Of a stretch of DNA of 64,000 bases, positions 30,851 through 40,671 are shown piece after piece (positions within the stretch are counted from its first letter, which is position 1; every line of letters starts with the position of its first letter). The DNA comes from an uncultured Granulosicoccaceae bacterium. Its GTDB lineage: Bacteria > Pseudomonadota > Gammaproteobacteria > Granulosicoccales > Granulosicoccaceae. Both the position numbers and the translations under genes were made by a program. The notes under the pieces were generated by a model. It saw only the letters and a list, made by a program, of their open reading frames with translations. It was not told the DNA's origin and did no database searches. The DNA lies in contig CALGNZ010000022.1 of NCBI GenBank assembly GCA_937957915.1, positions 1 to 64,000 on the forward strand, given 5' to 3'.

Positions 30851-31331
30851 CCACTTTGAACTCGACAGGTGGGTTAGTCATCTTTTTTCCATACCGCAGC
30901 GATGTAGCCGAGTCCATTCGGTTGCAGGCGATAGCACACATCTTTTCTGTACCCCAAACCAGCGCTATCTTCATGATCTTGTACCGGGTAAATTGGTGTT
31001 CAAGTGAGAATCAGCTGAACAGAAGATGTTCTCCAGTACTAATTTGTTACAAAGCATGACTTTTAAGGCTCACAACGTTAAATCGGCACACATACCTGAT
31101 TCAGAAACTCAATTCAGAATCTATTCCAATTCAGGCAACCAGCGCAACAAAACTGCGAGTATTGCTGCGCATTTTTTCACATAGCCACACAGATGTAGAC
31201 TTCGTAATAGAGTGGCGGCGGAAACCATTCTCTTTTAACAATATTGCACTTAGCAGCTGGTAACATGTGCTGGCGGTAACATTGGACGTATCGCAACTTC
31301 GAAAAACGCTAACTGAGAGATACAAGCCTGG

Positions 31332-32348
31332 ATGAAACAGGTATACCTGACCGGCATCACAACTACCGGTACCCCGCATTTAGGCAATTATGCTGGCGCA
31401 ATCCGACCGGCCGTTGAGGCCAGCCAAAGAACTGACACTGACAATTTTTATTTCCTCGCTGACTTGCATGCGCTGATAAAAAGTCAGGATGCGAGTGCCG
31501 TTGAGCGGTCTCGTCGGGAAATAGCCGCCGCGTGGCTGGCATTGGGTTTAAACACTAACAATGCGGTCTTTTATTGCCAGTCAGATATTCCCGAAATACC
31601 GGCGCTAACCTGGTTATTAACTTGCCATACAGCAAAAGGGTTAATGAACCGGGCGCATGCCTACAAAGCATCCGTACAGGAAAACGAAGAGGCGGGCTCA
31701 GCTGATTCGGACAAAGGCATCACCATGGGGCTGTTTAGCTATCCCGTTTTGATGTCCGCCGATATCCTGATGTTTAAGGCGCACAAGGTACCTGTCGGCA
31801 AGGATCAAATCCAGCATATTGAAATGGCGCGAGATATTGCACAGCGATTTAATCACCACTATGGAGAGTTTTTCGTATTGCCCGAAGCTGTGGTGGATGA
31901 GTCAACTTCCGTGCTTGCCGGGCTCGACGGGAGAAAAATGAGTAAAAGTTACAACAACACCATTCCATTGTTCGAGCCGGAAAAGCGGTTTCGCAAATTG
32001 ATTATGAAAATCAAGACCAATTCGCAGGAGCCAGGCGAGCCGAAAGAGGCCGAGGGTAATACCTTATTTGAAATCTACCGTGCTTTTGCGACACCAGAGC
32101 AAACGGATCAGATCCGTCAGGCGTACCAGGATGGCATTGCCTGGGGCGAAATGAAACAAACTTTGTTTGAGCACCTAAACTCAATGTTGCGCGAGCCACG
32201 CGAGCGATATAACGAGCTAATGGCAGAGCCAGATGTGGTTGGCAAAGTATTGGAAGAAGGAGCTGAGCGTGCACGGGAGTTGAGCGCGCCGTTTATGAAG
32301 GATCTCTATCACGCCGTCGGCATTACCAAACTGGGTTCAAAAAGTTGA
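31332..32348 (+). CDS. trpS: Tryptophan--tRNA ligase
   Basis: TGITTTGTPHLGNYAGAI (HIGH-like), DGRKMSKSYNNTI (KMSKS). Confidence 0.97.
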   Translation: MKQVYLTGITTTGTPHLGNYAGAIRPAVEASQRTDTDNFYFLADLHALIKSQDASAVERSRREIAAAWLALGLNTNNAVFYCQSDIPEIPALTWLLTCHTAKGLMNRAHAYKASVQENEEAGSADSDKGITMGLFSYPVLMSADILMFKAHKVPVGKDQIQHIEMARDIAQRFNHHYGEFFVLPEAVVDESTSVLAGLDGRKMSKSYNNTIPLFEPEKRFRKLIMKIKTNSQEPGEPKEAEGNTLFEIYRAFATPEQTDQIRQAYQDGIAWGEMKQTLFEHLNSMLREPRERYNELMAEPDVVGKVLEEGAERARELSAPFMKDLYHAVGITKLGSKS

Positions 32349-32536
32349 TGTACTGCTGAGTACAGAACGGGAAGTAAGAGCTGCAAAATATGCCAGATGA
32401 AAACTATCGTTGGAGAAGACCGCCAACTCTGCGAGATCATGCCGATGCCGGGCGCGACGACAGCGGAGATGGCCGTAGAATGCTGGCTCGACGCAATGAC
32501 CGTCAACTCCGACGATTCCACGACGAAGTGAACAAT

Positions 32537-33490
32537 ATGCCGACAGTTGAAGAAGCAGCAGATTCGCGGCAACAGCAGCAAAGTCAGAATGCAGACAAGC
32601 CTTCGCGCTGGCGGTCTTTTTGGTCGAAATTTGCGCCGGGGAAACCGCTTCGCTACGTCGCCATGGCGCTTTTGGTGATCGCCATGATCGCAGTTTCTTT
32701 TCTTAAGCCGATTGACCATTCCAGCGAATCGCAACTTGATAGCGCATTAACTCGTGCACTGATCGGGTTTGGATTAGCCCGTACCCTGAATGGGGTGATA
32801 TCAGTTGCTCAGGGAACTGAATTTGCTGTGCAACCGGCGGGAGTGGGGGTCAATTTTTCGCCTGGCGAAATACTGGATCCGGTCAATGATCTGGTTGAGC
32901 GCTTTTCCTGGGTTATGTTGCTGGCAACAAGCTCTCTTGGAATTCAGAAAATATTGCTGGAAGTAAGCAGTTGGATCGGGATCAGCTTTATGCTGGCTGG
33001 TGCGGGGTTTTTCTGGCTTCTTACTCGCTGGCGCTCTGGCACCGCATCTCGCCTCGCAGATATAGCCAGCAGGGTTTTACTGATAATCCTGTTGCTCAGA
33101 TTCCTGATACCACTCGGGTCGCTGGCAAATGACTGGGTATATCGGCAGTTTTTGCAGCCAAAGTTCGAAGTTTCCGCGCAGCAGCTGGAAGTGGCGGGTA
33201 ATCGAATCAGAGAAATCAATTCGAGAAATTCTGAAGCGGCGCCAGAGACAGACTCGCTGCGACAAAAAGCCAAAAATCTCTATCAGTCAGTGACCTCAAA
33301 ATTTGATTTTGACGGTATGTTGGACGACTATAAGCAGTCGGCAGAAAGTGTTACAGAACATGCAGTTAATTTGATTGTTGTGTTTATTTTGCAGACTGTT
33401 ATTTTTCCACTTCTGTTTTTGTATTTGGTGTATCGGTTGTTCAGCTTCCTTTTGTTACCGAGACCTCCGCGCTATGTGAATCGGCAGTGA
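32537..33490 (+). CDS. Hypothetical multi-pass membrane protein
   Basis: ORF 32390..33490 with several hydrophobic segments; Met at 32537 is a plausible start. Confidence 0.65.
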   Translation: MPTVEEAADSRQQQQSQNADKPSRWRSFWSKFAPGKPLRYVAMALLVIAMIAVSFLKPIDHSSESQLDSALTRALIGFGLARTLNGVISVAQGTEFAVQPAGVGVNFSPGEILDPVNDLVERFSWVMLLATSSLGIQKILLEVSSWIGISFMLAGAGFFWLLTRWRSGTASRLADIASRVLLIILLLRFLIPLGSLANDWVYRQFLQPKFEVSAQQLEVAGNRIREINSRNSEAAPETDSLRQKAKNLYQSVTSKFDFDGMLDDYKQSAESVTEHAVNLIVVFILQTVIFPLLFLYLVYRLFSFLLLPRPPRYVNRQ

Positions 33491-33519
33491 GCAGACTCAC
33501 GTGGCAGGGAGGCTTTTGG

Positions 33520-34158
33520 TCAGCAGGCTGGCTCGTTGTCATCAGGGAGGGCTTTGGCCTCTGTGTCCAGGTACATATCCAGTAACTCATGAGCATCATC
33601 GACGCCTGTTTTCTTCAATGCAGAGAACAACTGAAGGGTGCCGGCAACACCTTCTTCTTCCAGTTTTCGCTTGGTGTCGAGCAGCGTCGACTGGGCAGCT
33701 CCTTTGGAGAGTTTGTCACTTTTCGTTAGTAAAAAGTGCAGTGATGCTGACCCTTCAAGTGACCAGTCGATTAATCGCCAGTCGTGATCGGAGAGTGGGC
33801 GTCGAATATCCATGACGATGATCAGGCAGCGAAGGGGTTCCCGATTTCTTAGGTACCCACCTAGCGTGGTTTGCCAGTGTTTGATCTGTGCTTTGGGCAC
33901 TTTCGCGTAGCCATAACCTGGCAGATCGACAAGATAGTTGCCCGGGGCCACGACGAAATGGTTGATGAGTTGGGTGCGGCCCGGGGTTTTACTGGTACGC
34001 GCAAGCTTTTTGTTGCGCGTGATCGTATTAATGGCACTGGATTTGCCGGAGTTGGATCGTCCGGCAAAGGCCACTTCCGCCAGACTATCCTTTGGAAGCT
34101 GAGCCAGTGTGTGAGCGCTGGTGGTAAAGCAAGTCTGGAAGTAACGCGTATTTGGCAT
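33520..34158 (-). CDS. engB: Ribosome biogenesis GTPase EngB/YsxC
   Basis: EVAFAGRSNSGKSSAINTI, SKTPGRTQLINHF, LVDLPGYGYAKVPK, LLTKSDKLSKG; start moved to Met 34158. Confidence 0.95.
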   Translation of the reverse strand: MPNTRYFQTCFTTSAHTLAQLPKDSLAEVAFAGRSNSGKSSAINTITRNKKLARTSKTPGRTQLINHFVVAPGNYLVDLPGYGYAKVPKAQIKHWQTTLGGYLRNREPLRCLIIVMDIRRPLSDHDWRLIDWSLEGSASLHFLLTKSDKLSKGAAQSTLLDTKRKLEEEGVAGTLQLFSALKKTGVDDAHELLDMYLDTEAKALPDDNEPAC

Positions 34159-34325
34159 CAGGATTTTAAGAAAATGGATTTCTTCAATTTGGTTATAGGA
34201 ACAGCACGGATTGCTAGAGTAGCAGGGGCTCGGAATCATTGGCGAGGATTTGTTACACTTTCGCGTTCAAAATTTCTTTGTCCCGATCTCGGGATCAACT
34301 CCGTTCAAATTAACTCTCAGGTGTA

Positions 34326-34994
34326 ATGATGCGTAAATCATTGTTCGTTTATCTATTCTGTTTTGCTGCAATGGCAGGGTGGCAGACTTCAGTTGCTGCA
34401 GAAACGGCAGCGCCCGTGGACTCCGCAGAGCTTCAACCGATTCTGGCCGCTGGTGGCGATGCCGAGGCAGGTAAGGCTGCTTCTGCAACCTGTGCTGCCT
34501 GCCATGGGCCCGATGGTGTTGCTGCAATCAAAACTTACCCCAATCTGGCCGGGCAGGGTGCTCCGTATCTGTTGAAGCAATTGCAGGAGTTCAAATCAGG
34601 CGCCAGAGAGAATGCTGTAATGTTGGGTATGGTGGCTGCGCTTGATGACACCGCAATGGCAAATCTGGCGGCATATTACGCGTCTCAGGCGCCAGCAGAA
34701 GGGGTTTCCGAACCCGAGAATCTGGAGCTGGGCAGAAACATTTATCAGGGCGGTATTAGCAGCGTGGGGATTCCCGCTTGCATGAGCTGCCATGGCCCTG
34801 ATGGTGCGGGTAATGATGCCGCCAAGTTCCCCCGCGTCAATGGACAAAATGCAGAGTACACAGTCGCTGCATTGCAAAGTTTTCGGTCGGGTGCTCGTGC
34901 CAATGATCCGGGCAAAATGATGCGGCTCGTTGCGCACCGTCTTTCAGACGCCGAAATTGCTGCTCTGGCAAATTACCTGCAGGGCCTGCACTAG
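34326..34994 (+). CDS. Cytochrome c4-like diheme cytochrome
   Basis: Signal peptide; two heme motifs CAACH and CMSCH each followed by GPDG; two cytochrome c repeats. Confidence 0.93.
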   Translation: MMRKSLFVYLFCFAAMAGWQTSVAAETAAPVDSAELQPILAAGGDAEAGKAASATCAACHGPDGVAAIKTYPNLAGQGAPYLLKQLQEFKSGARENAVMLGMVAALDDTAMANLAAYYASQAPAEGVSEPENLELGRNIYQGGISSVGIPACMSCHGPDGAGNDAAKFPRVNGQNAEYTVAALQSFRSGARANDPGKMMRLVAHRLSDAEIAALANYLQGLH

Positions 34995-35119
34995 CTTTAA
35001 GTATGGCGGCTGGTTACAGGTGTAGTAGTGTAATGCCTCACAGCGCTCTATGCTGATCACTAAATCGCTGTGTCGGGAAGAGGGCGCTTGCCAGCGCTGG
35101 AATCGAGTTCTACGCGGGC

Positions 35120-35141
35120 GGTGTGAGCACAAGCTCACACC
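35120..35141. other. Perfect 9-bp hairpin between cytochrome c4 and dsbA genes
   Basis: GGTGTGAGC-ACAA-GCTCACACC; no U-tract. Confidence 0.6.
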
Positions 35142-35245
35142 CAGGCCGCATTAGGAAAGGGCCCATTCAGGCAAACTGCGGCAAAGTACAGCAACAATAT
35201 AATCACAGTTAGACTTTCGTCCATCCTCGTCTGGAGCAAGTTATT

Positions 35246-35866
35246 ATGAAGTGTCTTAAATTCACTCAGGTCGTTGCAGTAACGCTGATGCTTTTATTCA
35301 GTGCTGGCAGTGCGTTTTCGCAGCAGGGTTACGAACTCCTGACTACGCCACAGCGTACCGCGAATCCGGATAAAATCGAAGTAATTGAGTTTTTTTGGTA
35401 CGGGTGTCCACACTGTTATCAATTCGAGCCCCACATTAAAGAGTGGCTTGAAAACAAACCTGACAATGTTGAATTTATCAGTATGGCCCCACCGCTTAGC
35501 CCAGCGTGGAAAGTTCATTCGCAGGCGTTTTATGCAGCCGAGGTATTAGGCGTGGTTGACCAGTTTCATGAGGCAATGTTTAACGCCATTCATCGCGACA
35601 AAAAAGCGATGCGCAAGCCAAAGGATGTTGGCAAGTTTGTCGATTCTCTGGGGCTTGACGGGGACAAGTTTGTAAAAACCATGAAATCGTTTAATGTTGA
35701 CGCGAAAATAAGACAGTCACTGCAAAAGGCGAAGGATGTAAATATTTCCTCTGTGCCTACCGTGATCGTTAATGGAAAGTATCGAACCAGCGGCCAAATT
35801 GCCGGTAGCTACCCCAATCTGATTAATGTGATTAACCAATTAGTCGAGAAAGAGAGCGCACAGTAG
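35246..35866 (+). CDS. dsbA: Thiol:disulfide interchange protein DsbA
   Basis: EFFWYGCPHCYQFEP active site, cis-Pro context SSVPTVIVNGKY. Confidence 0.94.
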   Translation: MKCLKFTQVVAVTLMLLFSAGSAFSQQGYELLTTPQRTANPDKIEVIEFFWYGCPHCYQFEPHIKEWLENKPDNVEFISMAPPLSPAWKVHSQAFYAAEVLGVVDQFHEAMFNAIHRDKKAMRKPKDVGKFVDSLGLDGDKFVKTMKSFNVDAKIRQSLQKAKDVNISSVPTVIVNGKYRTSGQIAGSYPNLINVINQLVEKESAQ

Positions 35867-35875
35867 TTGCAATTG

Positions 35876-35900
35876 GATGCCGCCTGCAACGGGCGGCATC
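35876..35900. terminator. Hairpin, possible transcription terminator between convergent dsbA and coiled-coil genes
   Basis: GATGCCGCC-TGCAACG-GGCGGCATC, perfect 9-bp stem; no strong T-run on either side. Confidence 0.45.
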
Positions 35901-35926
35901 GTTAGTCTCAAATGTCGTTGTTCTTG

Positions 35927-37126
35927 CTACACACCCAGTTTGTTTTGTAACTCGTCTATCGTTGCAGCCATTAAGCCTTTCTCCGCAGACAACTCAGCCA
36001 CCTGGCGCCTTAGCTGCGCGACATCTGGCGGATTTAGTGTGCCTGTAAGTCGAGTGTTGAGAGCTGCAGTTTGTCGCTCCTGATCGGCTAATCGTGTTTT
36101 AAGCTGGTCGCGCTCGTAACCGATCTCATTGATTGCTGATTGCAATTCTTTCAGCTGTGGACTGGCACCGCTCGTGGTCGAAGTCTGCTGATGTTGATTT
36201 TTTAAGCGGCTGTTTTCTTGTGTCAATTGCTCAACATCTGCTCTCAATGAGGCGACCAGCGGCTTTAGGCGAGATACTTCAATCTCAAGATCGTTGGCGT
36301 TACTGCCATCGTTGCGCAACGCTTCGTTGACCGACTGTTGTACACGATCGTCGAACCCGGCTTGTTCTTGCTCGAGTCTCTGAGCCCACTGACGAAAACT
36401 GTCTCTTTCCTGTTCCATAGAGTCGACTTTCTGCCGTAAGCCGTGGAGCTCCGATTGTGCTTCTTCGCGCTCTCTTCCTTCTATAGCAAGTCGTTGTCGA
36501 AGATCTGCATTTTCACGTTGTGCAGTACGTAATTCTCCGACTTCCCGCTGCAACGACATGTAATTTTCGTTGTCTTCCATTGAGTTGACACTTTGCAATT
36601 GCACTTTGGTGTCTTCGAGTGCAGCGGCTAACTGTTGATTGGATTTGTCTTTTTCATCAGATGACGCTTTGAGCGCTTTGGTCAGGTTTTGTAATTTGTG
36701 GTTTTTCGCTCTTTCCTCGTTTAATTCAGACTGCAAAGACCGAGTCTGGTTTTCTGCTTTCTGTATTTGGCTGCTCAACTGACCACTTTGAGATTTGCTT
36801 TTCTCGATGTCTTCTCGCCCCTCGTCAATTTTGTTGTTGAGGGCTGCTATTTTGGTTCTGAGGTTGTTGTTCTCGTCGTCCAGAGCCTGATTCGATTTTT
36901 TGAATCGCGACACAACGCGAGCATGGTCTTCTTCTGTATCTGCCAGAGTATGCTGCCAGTCTTCTTCGATCTTGCGGGTATGCCGGTGATAGCCTAGTTT
37001 GCCTATTGCCCAGCCAACCAGTAGCCCAATCAGTCCTGCCAGTGCAAGACCAATAAGCATCTTTGACATCAGGTACATCGTTGACGGACTTAATGATGAG
37101 AAAAATGACATTCCAATGGACTCCAC
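35927..37126 (-). CDS. Coiled-coil membrane-anchored hypothetical protein
   Basis: One N-terminal TM (LIGLALAGLIGLLVGWAIGKL) then long heptad-rich coiled coil; GTG start overlaps upstream stop by 1 nt. Confidence 0.75.
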   Translation of the reverse strand: MESIGMSFFSSLSPSTMYLMSKMLIGLALAGLIGLLVGWAIGKLGYHRHTRKIEEDWQHTLADTEEDHARVVSRFKKSNQALDDENNNLRTKIAALNNKIDEGREDIEKSKSQSGQLSSQIQKAENQTRSLQSELNEERAKNHKLQNLTKALKASSDEKDKSNQQLAAALEDTKVQLQSVNSMEDNENYMSLQREVGELRTAQRENADLRQRLAIEGREREEAQSELHGLRQKVDSMEQERDSFRQWAQRLEQEQAGFDDRVQQSVNEALRNDGSNANDLEIEVSRLKPLVASLRADVEQLTQENSRLKNQHQQTSTTSGASPQLKELQSAINEIGYERDQLKTRLADQERQTAALNTRLTGTLNPPDVAQLRRQVAELSAEKGLMAATIDELQNKLGV

Positions 37127-38841
37127 TAAAGATTAAATTCTATACGACGGTTGGCGGCGCGGCCGGCAGGTGTCGAGTTATCAGCAACAGGGTTACTTTC
37201 ACCGTAGCCTATCGGACGAAGCTGACTATCTGGAAGCCCTTTCGACACCAAATAATCTCGAACGGCCATCGCCCTTTTTTTACTCAGCTCAAGGTTTATA
37301 ACAGAATCTCCGCTTGAGTCAGTGTGACCCGAGATTTCTATCACCTGATCTGAATAGTTCGCTATTGTTGCTGCCACTGTGTCCAGCACCTCGATCGCAT
37401 CGGCTGCAAGTTCGGCGCTGCCAGGATTAAAGGTAATTTTTGAAGTATCGAGTGCAGATAGCTTTTGGCTCAACTCACGAGCACGTACTTCTTCGCGACT
37501 CTCAATGACCAGTTCTGCCTGATTGACGCTATAGTTATTGACCACATCAAGCTTATTATTTGTGAGCTTTGTGGCGTTTTCTGCAAGTGTTTTGCCGCGT
37601 TCCCGGCTCGTGACATCTCCGCTGAGCATCATTTGGCCGCTGTTGATGCTGACTGAAAAATTAGCGACATCCCTGACATTGTTTGTAACTGTCAGTGCTT
37701 CACTGATCCAATCGGCGCTGGAGACTGAATCGTCGATGATCAGTTCATCTTTGTAATCGGCAGTTTCAAACAGCTCGGCTAAATCAAAGCGAATCGTTTC
37801 TGCCTCTTCAACGCTGCTTACGGTACCTGTTAATCTGATGGTGTTGTTGTGGCTTTCCACTCTCAACGATGCCGGGCGTTTCTTCGCTTCTCTGGGAGTA
37901 TTCTCTGGTGCCGGCAATTCGGAATCGCGCGGTATAATTGCGAATGTTCCGCTGACCTCAAGGTCATTACCCAGCGCGCGTTTCGCAGCAGAAAGCTGCT
38001 GTGCGCCAAGGGTTTCAGATGATACAGATCCACCGAGTGTTGCAGCCTTGTCTGATACTCGAAGTGATGGATTGGCAATATTATCGATCCGCTCGATAAT
38101 GGTTATCGCACCTTCCAGCCAAGATGGTGGCGAAGCGGTGGGCACGATGCTAATCGTGTTTTTGACATTATCTTTGCCATATTTCTCAGCAACAACCGAT
38201 TCGACTCGCAGTGCCATTGTTGTTTCTGGCAACACGCCGCTTAGCGTCGCTTTGTCGTCCTTAACAGTGACCTCCAAGGTTGAGGGAGTCCATGGCGATT
38301 CTGAATCTACGACGGGCGTGTCAGGCTGAGCGTCAGGATCAGAGAGGGTGGCAGGGCTTTCATCGGATGTGACCAGGTTTGCGCTTGCACCGTCAGCGTC
38401 ATTGTTGGTGCTGTCGCTGACATTGCTATCTGATTGTTCTACTGTGTTTTCATCACTGGCATCGGCATCGGCATCGGCAGCTTTGTTGAGCTCGTTCTGA
38501 ACACTGGTTACGCCATAAACACCCAGTGCGATTTGCTCGGCTTCCCGGGCGTTTGCCGGAGATTCGACGTTGCCAGTGAGTGTTACACTGGTACCGTCCA
38601 CGTATACTTGCGCTGTTGAAATGCCTTTGTTGGTTAACTCGGCGCTAACCCGTTCACTCAAATCTGATTCTATGTGGGGTACGAGTTGTGTGTAACAGTA
38701 AATAGCCACACCGGTGAGCAGGAGGATGCCTAATAGCAACAAGGCTATTGTGGAACCAGCGCCTCCTTTGCGCTTGTGTCTGGATCGGGTAGTTTGCATT
38801 CGGTTTCTCTTTTTCTTATTGGGGTGCCAACCGTGCGCCAT
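37126..38841 (-). CDS. BON-domain/OmpA-family protein
   Basis: TM anchor, BON-like modules, C-terminal OmpA domain (VIEISGHTDSSGDSVINLELSKKRAMAVRDYLVSKGLPDSQLRPIGYGESNPVADN...GRAANRRIEF). Confidence 0.88.
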   Translation of the reverse strand: MAHGWHPNKKKRNRMQTTRSRHKRKGGAGSTIALLLLGILLLTGVAIYCYTQLVPHIESDLSERVSAELTNKGISTAQVYVDGTSVTLTGNVESPANAREAEQIALGVYGVTSVQNELNKAADADADASDENTVEQSDSNVSDSTNNDADGASANLVTSDESPATLSDPDAQPDTPVVDSESPWTPSTLEVTVKDDKATLSGVLPETTMALRVESVVAEKYGKDNVKNTISIVPTASPPSWLEGAITIIERIDNIANPSLRVSDKAATLGGSVSSETLGAQQLSAAKRALGNDLEVSGTFAIIPRDSELPAPENTPREAKKRPASLRVESHNNTIRLTGTVSSVEEAETIRFDLAELFETADYKDELIIDDSVSSADWISEALTVTNNVRDVANFSVSINSGQMMLSGDVTSRERGKTLAENATKLTNNKLDVVNNYSVNQAELVIESREEVRARELSQKLSALDTSKITFNPGSAELAADAIEVLDTVAATIANYSDQVIEISGHTDSSGDSVINLELSKKRAMAVRDYLVSKGLPDSQLRPIGYGESNPVADNSTPAGRAANRRIEFNL

Positions 38842-39079
38842 CGCGATTTTTGGCGCAGCCAGCGCTGAGCGTCTGGCAGCCAGGGATGTGGCAGTGATGC
38901 TATGGAAGTTATTATTGTTGGATTGTAGTTCAACTCCGGAAAAGCATCATATTCCTGAACCGGAGACTAGCAAATGTGCTTAGGAGCAATCCTGACCACA
39001 ACGAAAGTATTTCTCTGATTTCACACCGAATTCTGGTTGAATTACACTGCGTTCGTCGTCTGCCTACAGAGTTGGAAAA

Positions 39080-40657
39080 TTGACATCCATGATCCGTAAT
39101 TCGTTCAAATTTACCGGTATCTGTGTTGTGTTGGCATTGCCATTCCAGTTATGCATCGCTGGTACACAGGATAACCTTGAAGAGTGCCGTTCTGCATCAA
39201 CAGATAATTTTAGTTTTAAAGAATGTGTTGGCTTACAGCATCAGGCATCGGAAACTCTTCTGGCCGGGATAGAAAATAGTTGGCGAGAGTATCTGATGGA
39301 ACAGGAGCAGAGTACTCCTGGCACGGGTGCCGCGACAATTGCAGAATCTGAGGCCCCGGGGGTTGGCACTGATTACGACGCGTCACTGGGTGCTCCGGCA
39401 GCCATGAGTTCTGCTACTAATCCTGATAATAGTGACGGCAATTCAGTGATTACCGGTGGGGGTAAGGTGATAGCCATAGTCAGCGACGATACGGTTGTGC
39501 GCTCGGATTCGAGCAATGAGGTAGTCAATATTAGTAACCAGGCTCTGCTCGAGTCTGATTTTCCGGCACTGGCGGGTGACAACGAGGCTGATGTGTCGCT
39601 GCAGGCTCAGCGCCAGCGTTTCGAAATATTGGCCGACCTTTACCGACAATATCGGGATGAGCGTTGTACTTGGGAAGGTGGGTTGTACGGTGCGGATCGA
39701 GTTAATGTTTACATAACTGCCTGTAATGCATGGTTAAATCAGCAGCGTGCCAGGGTTATAAGCATGCAGTTAAGCGAAAAGCGGGCAAACGATGCCAATG
39801 GCACCTTCTTCAGTGGGTTCTACATAGAGGATGGTGTTGGCGGCATTTTCCAGTCCTGTGATCGCCGGCAGGAATGGCGGATTACTGGTGAGTCGGATGT
39901 GGTGGCCGACATCGCCCTGCGTTACGACTCGATAGCGCGCGATAACCTGGAAATGGCCTATCTGGAAATGCGAGGAGACTTCCTGCAACAACGTATTGAT
40001 CCTGGATTTAGCGGAACATTGCAGGTTCGCAGTCTCAATCTGCTCCGAGCGATCGATGAGGCTGACTGCATCACTGTGCAGACCGCAGAAAGATCGGATC
40101 CGGTCGCAGGGGGAAATGTGCCAGGAGACGTCGATGCAGTTAATTCCGGGCTTTTAGATAGTCAAAGCATTGCCAGCCCTGCACCTGATGACATTACAGT
40201 TGATGCATTGGGTGCTTCTGGATTTCTCTATGGATACTTTGAAAATTGGGTGTCCGCCTGTGCCGTTGATCAAAATTCCGTGTGCATGGCGCAGGCGGAT
40301 TCAGGTTACTCAGGGCAAGGTGAGTGGCGTCTGGTTGTGGATCGTTCACTGGAGGGAAGGTGGAGAGTAAAACTGATTCCCACCATTTCGGACACAACTA
40401 TTGGTCGCTCAATCAGTATTGATATAGATGGCTTAATTGCCGGTTCGCACCCAGTGTCCAGCAGTGGAACCACAGTGAAAGCTCAAGTCGGACTTACACT
40501 GGCGCAAGGCGAATCTGCCCGCTTGTTAGTTAACCAAATGCTGAACGGGCAGAGACTGTCCCTGACCTGGTCTTTGCCATCGGAAATTGGTAACGAACTC
40601 AGCTTCTCACTTGTTGGTGTAACACGAGCGTTAGCGTTCTTTGACCAAAACGGGTAG
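39080..40657 (+). CDS. Secreted protein with LprI-like (DUF1311-like) region
   Basis: Signal peptide; FEILADLYRQYRDERCTWEGGLYGADRVNVYITACNAWLNQQRARVI resembles lysozyme-inhibitor LprI-type domain; remainder unknown. Confidence 0.6.
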   Translation: MTSMIRNSFKFTGICVVLALPFQLCIAGTQDNLEECRSASTDNFSFKECVGLQHQASETLLAGIENSWREYLMEQEQSTPGTGAATIAESEAPGVGTDYDASLGAPAAMSSATNPDNSDGNSVITGGGKVIAIVSDDTVVRSDSSNEVVNISNQALLESDFPALAGDNEADVSLQAQRQRFEILADLYRQYRDERCTWEGGLYGADRVNVYITACNAWLNQQRARVISMQLSEKRANDANGTFFSGFYIEDGVGGIFQSCDRRQEWRITGESDVVADIALRYDSIARDNLEMAYLEMRGDFLQQRIDPGFSGTLQVRSLNLLRAIDEADCITVQTAERSDPVAGGNVPGDVDAVNSGLLDSQSIASPAPDDITVDALGASGFLYGYFENWVSACAVDQNSVCMAQADSGYSGQGEWRLVVDRSLEGRWRVKLIPTISDTTIGRSISIDIDGLIAGSHPVSSSGTTVKAQVGLTLAQGESARLLVNQMLNGQRLSLTWSLPSEIGNELSFSLVGVTRALAFFDQNG

Positions 40658-40671
40658 ACATAGCACTGGTG

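Noticed and set aside
31099-31134. Three ATTCAG words upstream of trpS
   Set aside because: Unequal spacing and short AT-rich word; compatible with chance
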